From NCBI GenBank assembly GCA_965178125.1, contig OZ237767.1:62001-126000 (forward strand): a stretch of 64,000 bases of DNA. Direction: 5' to 3'. The translations under genes and the position numbers were made by a program. Below, one piece after another: positions 49,301 to 58,133 of the stretch; the stretch's first letter is position 1; every line of letters begins with the position of its first letter. The notes below the pieces were generated by a model. It saw nothing but the letters and a program-made list of their open reading frames with translations, had not been told where the DNA came from and made no database searches. The stretch is from Bilabrum cf. latius. Taxonomy: Eukaryota; Bigyra: Bicosoecida; Bigyra; Bicosoecida.

Positions 49301-49965
49301 GCGATGTCGGCCACAAGCTCTGGCATCGCACCCACAGTCCCGTTGTGCCGGTACAGCTCCCTGCCTATGTCCCCTCCGAGATTCAATGCCATGTAAATCC
49401 ATCCAGGAGAGCTGCTTGCCCTGTCTATGCTGCTCTAATACACGCACAGGTCTGACGGTTGCGAATCTTCGAGGCCTTGCACGGCGTCAACAACGAGGGT
49501 TGCGTTGTAGCCTGGATCGTTGGGGCCGGCCTGCGGGTCGACAAAGAACAGCTCTCGACCAAACAGCTCGTCCGTTGCGGCAAAGTAAAGGAGCCCATTG
49601 AACGGTGTGAGGTGCAATGGGGAGCTGCTTTCTGCTCCAGGCATCGCGTCACCGGCCATGCGGAGAGTGCGACCATCAAACGCGAAGAGCTCCGTGCCGT
49701 GCGACCTCGATTCGGCGCTGATCCACAGGAAGCCACCAAAATCCACCATTTCTGTCTACACCGAGACATCAGCTACAATACTGGCACCTCCGATCCCAGT
49801 AGTATTGGCTGCAGCCAGCTGCCGACTGCCCGACGATGGAGTAGTTGGCACGTGGCTCAAAGCAGAACCTACCTGAGTCCCAGAATGGCGGGCTGCAGTC
49901 TAGCTATATGCGCTAGCAATTGTTAACCCTACAATGAACCACATGGGGGGTACAATACCGGGCAT
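46360..49965 (-). CDS. Secreted/multi-pass membrane protein with ELWxxDGT-like repeats
   Basis: A single frame of 1202 codons from ATG 49963-49965 to TAA 46360-46362, with TAG at 49900, 49756, 49435, 48982, 48460, 47959, 47908, 47752, 47431, 47125 and 46645, all read as Gln. A signal peptide (MPGIVPPMWFIVGLTIASAY) precedes repeats such as GTELFAFDG, GRELFFVDP, GRELYRHNG and GSELYCYNG, with the IxPGTSSSTP turn. A Ser/Thr/Pro stalk follows (about 502-575), then a second extracellular part and about five membrane helices (about 800-1010: TLVLFALCAVAAASLLAVG; LVLIGLGSVGGAVVLNVFLI; WSIVAATSFLALFGL; QFALQIVVISL; LVVLIALFFTAANLL). A Ser-rich cytoplasmic tail ends the protein. It looks like a receptor or sensor with a predicted propeller outside and a helical bundle inside. 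Confidence 0.85.
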
Positions 49966-50188
49966 TTGAGGCTATATCACGGAGTTTGTGGACCGACGTG
50001 GTAATCTTGTGGTTGGTGTCCAACTGCTGTTGTGCCATACTCCGTACCCCATAGAACCAAGTGCCAGAATGTATGGTCCTGCACTTCGAACAATAAATGA
50101 AAGATCACCAACCCGATAAAGTATGCGCTAAATCGAGCCAGAACGGAGCACAAAGGCCGAAATATTTAACGCGTGCACCGTTGGATCA

Positions 50189-50545
50189 ATGGCAGCTTCA
50201 CCTAGTGCTGGCGTAAAGTTTGCCGATAGCGGTGTGAGTAGTAGTGCAAGCTGTGATCTTGTCGATTGTACGAATGATCAATCAACGGAGAGGAAATCAA
50301 GCGCTGTTCTATTCAACGTTTCCGGTAGCCGTTATGGCTCCGAGTGCCATAGACGTGTGTTCAGGTCATCGGCCCAAACCACAGGCGACCCGGTTGGGTT
50401 CGTGCAGATGAACGACGTATCCGGCAACCACGGATTCCAGACATTGAGGCCCCTCCTCAAGCCCCCACGTCAGTTCGGTGACTCGCCGGAGCCCCTCAAA
50501 GCCTCGGACCTCCGAGTCAGATGCCCGGCTGACACGTCCGGTTGA
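50189..50545 (+). CDS. Small hypothetical protein (118 aa)
   Basis: ATG 50189, TGA 50543-50545, no TAG inside. Ser-rich start with several Cys (CDLVDC, ECHRR), then a Pro-rich part (LKPPRQFGDSPEPLK). No family recognised, no signal peptide. The flanks 49966-50188 and 50546-50998 show no other gene; 50890-50945 contains a short inverted repeat around tccaccatgg. It could be a chance frame. Confidence 0.35.
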   Translation: MAASPSAGVKFADSGVSSSASCDLVDCTNDQSTERKSSAVLFNVSGSRYGSECHRRVFRSSAQTTGDPVGFVQMNDVSGNHGFQTLRPLLKPPRQFGDSPEPLKASDLRVRCPADTSG

Positions 50546-50998
50546 AGCCTTGCTGCCTAGAATAGTCAATCCGATTGTGTAAGGTGCCTGCTCGCCTGGC
50601 CCATGGGCAAACAGAGGGGATTCATTGATCCCTTGCATGCCTGCTGTGACGACTGGTTGTGTAATTCCTTCCTTCCGTTCTCGCTCACAGGTCGGTCGGT
50701 CGGTCGTTCAGTTTAGACGTGTCACGGATGCGCCAGAAGGCAGCGGGCAGTTGCCATAGGACCGAGTGAGTACCGCTCTAGATCCAGCTACGAGGCGAAC
50801 CAGCTCTCACCCTAGACCTGCCACCCTCACTGCTCCCATCACCCGGTATTCGCACTAACACTTGTTGCATGCAATGCATACGAGAAAGTAGCACGCTATG
50901 TACACCATGGTGGACGCTGTGTCCACCATGGTAGACGGATCGCCTCATTTGCGTGCTACTGCCTGGCTCCACCACTAAAAAGTCAGATATAAAAAGGT

Positions 50999-51597
50999 TC
51001 AGCCGAGGAAATCGTCCTCTGGTGTTGACTGGGACGCCTAAGGTGTGATACCACCGCTCGCAATGCACATAAATACTCCTACTATAACTAAGAACGGAAC
51101 TACTGCTATCTGCAGCATCTGCGCAAACGCACTTTGGACCGCTTCGCAAGCCTCTCTATTTTCGACGCCTTGGATGCAGGCAGTGTCCTGCTGCGTGTCA
51201 ATCGTGATCCCATAGATTAAGCTTATGAGCCCAAGAAGCATGTATAATACGCTATGCTGCGGATTGCATTGAAAACGGTGCAATTATGATTGAGAAGGCT
51301 TGGGAGGACATCTGCGACTTGTGGAATACGCGCACAGCTACCATGGCTCACCACAATCACAGTATAGTACTCGCGCCGAAGTGCGGCACTTGAAAGATCC
51401 AATGATACCAATGTAAGCGCCATGCTCCAGCTAATACCAATCCAGTTTCGCACAAAAATGGCAGCCACAATCCCGATTACAACGCCCGTCGCACCGACGG
51501 CTCGAATCATAGTCACGGCGACATCTTGAACAAGTTTCTGGGCGCGATCCACGCAAGAACGTAAATACCCGCAGCATCCCACCGCGGAGCTACTCAT
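50999..51597 (-). CDS. Tetraspanin-like membrane protein, frame interrupted
   Basis: ATG 51595-51597 opens a frame with one membrane segment (AVGATGVVIGIVAAIFV) and a loop up to NHNCTVF near 51270. The next membrane segment (VLYMLLGLISLIYGITI), a Cys-containing loop (ACIQGVENREACEAV) and a last helix (IAVVPFLVIVGVFMCIA) lie in the next frame. That frame ends, after TAG at 51038, at TGA 50999-51001. The two frames overlap at 51223-51300 with no splice signal that I can see, so a 1-base indel (true or assembly) is likely. The four-helix layout recalls tetraspanins but the CCG signature is not where expected. Confidence 0.5.
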
Positions 51598-51698
51598 TTG
51601 CCGTTGATTTTAGATATTGTGCGAGTGAAACACTGCTGTTTGGTTACGACCGCTCCGCCGACACGCTCTCCAAAGGCAACTGCAGTCAACAACTCGGC
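51598..51698. promoter_or_regulatory. Short divergent intergenic region
   Basis: 101 bp between the divergent starts at 51597 and 51699; both promoters must lie here or overlap the genes. No motif recognised. Confidence 0.4.
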
Positions 51699-54600
51699 AT
51701 GGACGTCCAATTTTCAGCACGTGCACGTGAGTTTTGCCTCAAAAACACTGGGTGCCGGTTGACCTCGGCTGCTGATAGCGTCCGAGGTAAAGGAAGAGGC
51801 GTAGTCGCCGCCAGGGACATTCAAGCTGGGGAAGTAGTGCTGAGTGAAGTGGCACTAGCATGCTCACCGCTGCTGCAGTCTGCGTCACAGTCTGCTTCAC
51901 GAAGGCCAAGGTGTTCTTCATGTCGATCGGACGCACGCGTGGGTGGGATTCGTTCAAAGTCGTCCCCCCAGGTGATACCAGCGTGCCCTGACTGCGCCGA
52001 CTGGATTGTCCAGTCCGGCTTCGTCGAGTTCCTGCATCGCGAGACACAGTTTGCAAAAGATAATCAGCACGCGCTTTCGGCCGAGCTGGCCGCGCAAGCG
52101 TGCCTCGCTGCTCGCCTGCTGTGGCATTTGGCGAACGACGCGACGCTCGCACCGGCCTCTGGGGCGAAGAGCAAGGTGGCCGGAGCAGCTGTTTCCGCCG
52201 ACATCGCCGGATCATAGGCCAGTGGGACGTCATATGCCGAAGGAGACGCAGGCCCGTATTTTCCTGTAGTCGACGATGTTGCGCTCATGCAGACGTTCTC
52301 GGAGGGCAGCGTGCCGGCCGGCATCACGCACGCAGATGTAACCCGCAAGTTCCGCGAGTCCAAGGGGGGCAGGGTCGGAGGCGTGGAATCGGACGCAGCG
52401 GAGGTCTCCAAGGCCCTCGAGAACCTTTCCAAGCAGCGACTTCCCGTGGTGCAGCGCGCTGCGGTGCTGTTGCTCGTGGGCAGCCAGCCCCGGGGCAAGG
52501 GCGGTGCCAGGGCGCCGCCGCTGGTGCAGAGGGAGTGGTTGCGGGCGCTCAGGGAGGCAAGCGGTGTGACGAGTGATGTAGATGGTGTGACGAGTGAGGA
52601 GTCGGCGTCGCTGCCGGAGGTACCAGGCGTGCCCGAGGTTGTCGTCGAGCCGGGCTCCGCAAGTGGCGGCGGCGCCGCGCACACGCTGGCTCAGGACGCC
52701 GCACTGCTGAGCCGACTGATCCTGGCATTCGACCTGAACAACTTCGCGGCCACGGGGGACGATCTCAGCCAGCACTCTGACGCCGTGTGCCCCTTGCTGG
52801 CCGCCCTGAACCACGACTGCTCCCCCAACTGCGCCGTGGAGTGGGCCGTGCTACCTCCCCCAGAGGGGGCGACCGAACCCGGGAAGGAACCTTCGCTGAG
52901 CAGGGCCAGACTAGTTGGTCGCATGCGGGCGTTGAGGAACGTTCGTGAAGGCGAGGAGCTGACGCACAGCTTCTGCGACCCCACCGACGACGTGGTGTCC
53001 AGGGCGGATCGGCTGGCGCACCTGCACGGCTTTGCCTGCGCGTGCGACCGGTGCGCGGAGGGTGTGACGAGTGCGATGTGCGCTGGCATGCCGCCGGTGC
53101 ACGGCTGGGCGGGGAAGGAAGAAGCCGCCCTCCGTCGCGTGCTGGAGGGCGAGGGTGCATTGCATGGAGGTGCTACCTCCTCGGAGCGAGACCTCGGGCG
53201 GTGGGCCGTGGATGTAGCCGGGCAGGTGTTTGCCATGGATTGTGCTGCTGGTGCTGGTGCGGACGCTGCTAGTGGTGACGCGGGTGGTGATACTGAGCTC
53301 ATCCGCATGGTTTCACTCGTCACACCAGGTGATGGGAGCTCACCGAGGAGGAGGCCGTTCGGGCCGCTGCTGCCTCTTTTGCCGCCTTTGGAAGCAAGGT
53401 CCTCGGTGGCAGCGGCGGGCGCTTCGGCGGATCCGTCGGCTTGCTCCTCGGCTGCTGAAGGGCAGTCCTCGCCATTGCTTCAGACCTCGAGGGATGCAGC
53501 ACCTGAGCCAAAGGCGGGTAGCAAGCCGAAAAGCAAGGGCAAGAGCAGGGGCAGAGGCAGGGGCAGGAGAGGCAGGAGGGGCAAAACGGCAGGGGCATCT
53601 GCATCTGCAATGTCCTCCTCATCCCCGTCGTCAGAGTCGCCAGCGTCGGCATATGCCCCATCTGCAACCTCCTCTGCCTCCACTGCAACCGCCAAGGATC
53701 TGTCAGCAGACCTGGACAAGGCGTGGTCCATCCTGCGGCGGGGCGCCGAGGCGGCCGCCCTCTCCTCTCAGTCGGATGCCGGGGAGATTCTCGGGATCGT
53801 AGGGGCGCCGTGTGTTCCCCAGGGAACAAAATCGAGGTGCCTGCGGACCCACGCAGCGCTGTGTCACACGGCCAGGCAGGTGTTCATCAAGCTCATGCCC
53901 GACGATGACGATGACCAGGAGGACGAGGAGCGCAAGCGGAAGGAGAAGGAAGATAAAAGCAAGGGGAATGGGGAGGCTGCCGGCGAGCCGTCCGGAGCCG
54001 ACGATAAAACCGGAAGAGGCAAATCCTGGTCGGCCGGGCAGGTTGCCATCCTGTCACTTGCGGCAGGCCACATTCGTAGGGCGGGCCAGCTGCTCGACTC
54101 AGCGGGAGAGGAGATGCGAAGGAGCAGTCAGGGAACAAAAGCATGGGCCTGGGCCGCGGAACAGGTGGGTAAAGTGGCGACAGGTTCCGCTGCGGCGTCG
54201 GCGGGTGGCACTTCGGCCGAGAGCACCGGTGCAATGGAGTCTGGAACCGGATCCACCTCCGAAGATCGGATCAAGGTGTGTTCTCTGGGAGAGGGTATCG
54301 ACCCGCGGGACGCCATGACTGCCCTGCGCGTGCTGGAGGGAGTTTCGGTGTGCCAGCAGGCCGAGAAGGCCATGTCGCTTGTTGCAACGAGGACGCAGTC
54401 GCTGTGCGAGGCGGCGGGAGTGGCCCTGTGGATGTTCGTCACAGCGAGGATATGCCTCCTGGTGTCAGGGGTGTCGCCCACGTCTGCACTGGGGGGATCC
54501 ATGGCCAAGGCAGTGCTCGACGAGGGGCTGCTTTGCCTCTCTGCTCAGCAGAGGCAAGGGTCGTACGGGGTGCTTGCAGCGGGTGTGAAGGGGGTGCACG

Positions 54601-54833
54601 GGGGCGTGAACGAATGGGTGGACGCATCCATGGGAGCGTGGGTCGGAGCTGGGATGGCCTCGTGCCACTCGTCACACCCCGCGGTACGGATTCGCGCCAC
54701 TGTGATGAGTGAGGCCAGGGCGATGATGGCAGCGAGCAGGCTGGGAGATGCGCTCGGCGGCGGCGGCGGGAATGCATCCAAGGGGGAAGCGGCAGGGGCA
54801 TCTGCAGCGGCGACACCAGGCGCCGAGAGATGA
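51699..54833 (+). CDS. SMYD-like SET-domain protein lysine methyltransferase
   Basis: One exon, 1044 residues, ATG 51699, TGA 54831-54833, one TAG at 52215 read as Gln. The N-terminal SET part is GRGVVAARDIQAGEVVLSE (about 33-51), followed by a Cys-rich zinc-like insert (CSSC, CPDC) where SMYD proteins carry MYND. The core motif is LLAALNHDCSPNC (about 366-378), matching NHSCxPN. GEELTHSFCDPTDD and the post-SET cysteines FACACDRC (about 444-451) follow. These bind S-adenosylmethionine, the target lysine and zinc in this family. The C-terminal half is low-complexity, with a Lys/Arg/Gly stretch and an acidic KE-rich helix, then an Ala-rich helical region like the SMYD TPR-type tail. Substrate unknown; a histone or other protein lysine is expected. 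Confidence 0.82.
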
Positions 54834-55322
54834 GACGCGCTTCTGATTTGGGGCGCAGCCCAGAGCGAGGAGGCGCCCGCTGCCACGTGATGCTTGTGCG
54901 CTTGTCGATCGTGTGCAGTGGCGCAGCGGACACTAGATCTAATCTCGATGCTCGGTTCGATGCCCAACTGGGAAATTTATTCTGCATAGTTATCGATTGC
55001 TGCTGCAGTAGAATGAAACATGGCTTGCTGCAGTCGTAGCACCTCCACGCCCGACCCGATAATAACACATAGAACTGAGCTCTGCTGCTTCAGCAGAAAC
55101 TCGCGACCGGTGCCAGTGTCTGCCTCGAAACCAACGCGCCGGTCTACACAGCACATCCTCACTCCTGTGCTAAAGAGCACGTGGAACTTTCAGATGGGGT
55201 GAGAACAGGCACGCCGACTGGCGGGTACACGGCATCTGTTGTTGTGGTAACGAGAAACGCTCGCGACACCGCACCGCAATGAAGTGCACCTTACCATCCA
55301 ACGATACACACTGGGTCAGCGC
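54834..55322. other. Intergenic between convergent genes
   Basis: Holds 3' regions of the SET and MAP-kinase genes. No further gene seen. Confidence 0.5.
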
Positions 55323-57722
55323 TCAGAAGCCGCCGCCTGAGCCCGTCCCCGGCCCGCCCATCGACCCGTACCCAGCTGGCATGCCCGCATCCGCTCCCGC
55401 GCCAGTGGGCGTATCTCCGCTCATCGCTGCCTGCCCGCTGCCTGTTCCCGCGGGAGGCCCAGCACCGGCACCGCCCCTGCCCGACCCGCCAGATCGCGCG
55501 CCGCCTCTACCTGACCCTCGTGCACTGCCGCGAAGCGTCCAGTCGGCGGGGAGGCTCCTCGGGTTGTACACGGCGATCTCCTGCACCACGAGTTCGCGAA
55601 TGTTCTCTCGGTTCACCTCGGGGAACACGATCCGCCGAGGGGCGTTGATCTCGTCCTTGGGCCTGCGGATGGTCTCGAAAAAAGGATGCGCCAGCGCGGC
55701 GTCCACCCGGATTCGATCCTCGGGTACGAACCGCAGGAGCCGCTGGAGGAGATCCAGCGCATCGTGACCCGCCCTCGGATATCTGGCCGTGAGATCGATG
55801 GGGTGCCTGGGCCTGAGTCTCCTGAGCCACTCCTGCGCCTCCACCGTCCTCACCTTGGCGATTTCCCTGTCCACTGGGGTGCCCATGACATCGAAGATGA
55901 CCTGCAGCTGGTCCTGCTTCGCCTTGGAAGAGGCCCTCCGGTCGGGGTTTCCCCTAGAGAGCGGGTAGCATGACCCCCCGGGGAAGAAGGCCTTGCGGTT
56001 CGTGATCTGCCCTGGCCTCCCCGATGGCAGCATGGTCATGATCTCTGCGTGGATGCACCCGACCGACCACACATCGATGGCAGCTGTGTACAGCCCGTCG
56101 TTGTAGAGGGGCAGCTCGGGTGCCCTGTACCAGCGGGTCACCACGTGCTTCTGCGGGGAAGGGCATGGAAAAGGGGGGCATGGGGGGGAGGGGTTGTGGC
56201 GTCCCTCTTGGCAGCTGGAATACGGGATGGAGTAGCACAGATCTGCAGTCGACAGCTATTTCACAACGATGCAAGGGGACGTGTAAGGCAGGAAGGCCCT
56301 GCCTCTCATTGTTGTCGTGTATACTCGACACGCGATGCGGTTGCATTGTGCTTGATCGTCTCGAGGGGGTACGTAAGCACGCTGTGTGACGTGTGCACGC
56401 GGTGTCACATGCCCAATGGGAAGCGATCCGGGGGAGCAATAGTCGAACAGGTCACCGATCTCACCGTCATCTATCTCTTGATTGGGCCCTTCGAGCGCGC
56501 CTCTGCAGCCACAACTGGGCCCGAAGCACCTGCTCCGTCCATGGGAGCAGCACCAGCCGAGCCGGCCTCTGAAGCGATCGTGTTGTCCTGGTCCACACCA
56601 GCGAAAGAAGAGGCCATATCCTCCGTGACGCTGCTGGAAACGGGCCTTGCCAGGCCAAAGTCGCAGATCTTCAGGTCGCAAGCTTCCGTGAGCAAAATGT
56701 TGGCGGGCTTTAGGTCACGGTGGATCACTCCAGCCGAGTGGATGTACTTCATGCCGAGCAGGAGCTGGTACAGGAACCAGCGGACGTGCTGCACTGTCAG
56801 TTCCTGGTCAGTATCTTTTATAAGTTTTCCCATGTCGGTATCTAGTAGCTCGAAAACCACGTAGAGGTCACTGAACGTGCTAGGATCAGACGGCAGCTGC
56901 AGGTGCGTCAGCTTCACCACGTTCGGGTGGTCGAGCTCGCGCAAGATCCTAATCTCCCGGTAAATGCGCTTCGCATTTTCAAAAATATCAAACACTCCGG
57001 GGATGCGCTTGATCGCAACCTTCTGCGGAGAGGGACCGCTTCTGGGGCGATGGTCGAGTGCCTCCACAACCGAGCCGTACGAGCCTGCGCGATGAAGCAA
57101 GCAATTAAGTCAATGAAAGGAAGTGATTTATGAATACAATCTAGTTGACTTGGTGCAAATATGAGCCAGAATGGACAAGGGGAAGGTTTCCCCGTTCTTG
57201 CCAGCCAGATCCCCGCAGCACAATGCTCATTCGCCCCGGAAAACAAGCAGCGGTTCGTGGTATGACCGTAATTTGCAATGATCATGCAAACGGTTCGGCC
57301 TGTACGGATACTGCCCTGGTTTACTCCTTAACGCAGACATAGATGCACCAGCTGCCGAGCGACCGGGCCAAGGGGCAGCAGACACCCGTCTCACCTTTTC
57401 CAACAAGCTTCTTCAGCTCAAATCGAGTAGTGTCAATTTCCCAATCACGAAATTGAGATGGCAAGCGGAAATGGTGAGCAGAAGAGGATGGTGCATGGCC
57501 CGAGTGCCCCGGGCCAGCGCCGGCGTATCTCGGGCCACTGCTATCGTCTACCATCGCTGCGCCAGTCCCACTGGGGGGATCTCCTGGAGGATCCTCTCCC
57601 ATACTGCCATGATCAGGTGGAGGACCGCCTCTTGCAGCCATGGCTCTCGCATCCTCAGGATCAGCGCGAGGAGTCGGCGTACGTATTCCCAGTGCCTCAT
57701 CTGTCTCCATACGCTCGGACAT
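55323..57722 (-). CDS. Atypical MAP kinase (TxH activation motif)
   Basis: Exons are 57722-57395, 57084-56465 and 56150-55323; introns have gtgagacg/gcgcag and gtgaga/cccgcag. The product is 591 residues, stop TGA. A Pro/Gly-rich N terminus leads to the kinase domain: LVGKGSYGSVVEA (about 105-118, split by intron 1), VAIKR with Lys135, HRDLKPAN with Asp233, and DFG with Asp251. A 60-residue Ala/Gly/Ser insert lengthens the activation segment. Then come KR, TAG (residue 314), MT, intron 2, and KHVVTRWYRAPEL. The CMGC-type signature and TRWYRAPEL identify a MAPK. The activation motif reads T-K-H where most MAPKs have TxY; apicomplexan MAP2-type kinases have TSH. The TAG sits where such kinases have Gln. 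A Gly-rich tail ends the protein. Confidence 0.87.
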
Positions 57723-58133
57723 GGTAGCAATACCTCAAAATCTGAATTAAAAGTATAGTTCTAGAAGCAAAGCCTCGTTCGAAGCTATAAAAAGTCGAGC
57801 TGCCTCGCGCAAGGGAGCTAAACAATGAAAGCACTTCGCCTCCAAAACAAGAATCGCCACTTTTTCATCATTGTAGCGTCCAGTTTTGGAATGTTCGTCG
57901 CCTTGCCTGCTTGCTCGATACCTGGGTTTTGAGAGCTGCGCTGCTGCAGAGTGCTCGCTAGGTAAAGTAACCGGCATTGAGCGCATGATCAAGTACCCCT
58001 CCCTGTTGGTGTGCGCCTGTCAAACCCCCGTGCGCGGGAAGCATTTCGGCCGCTCTGTGGCACTCTCCTGCTCCACTCGCCTCCTCCTCCTCCTCCTCCT
58101 CCTCCTCCTCCTCCTCCTCCTGCCTTTGGTTCC
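57723..58133. other. Intergenic with a CTC microsatellite
   Basis: Upstream region of the MAP kinase and downstream region of the PH gene. 58078-58119 is a pure (ctc)n run of about 14 units. No gene seen. Confidence 0.6.

Noticed and set aside
46360-49965. Chain of pseudogenes with premature stops
   Set aside because: Decay would give TAA, TGA and frameshifts as well as TAG. Only TAG occurs, with the frame intact over 1202 codons and a proper signal peptide and stop.
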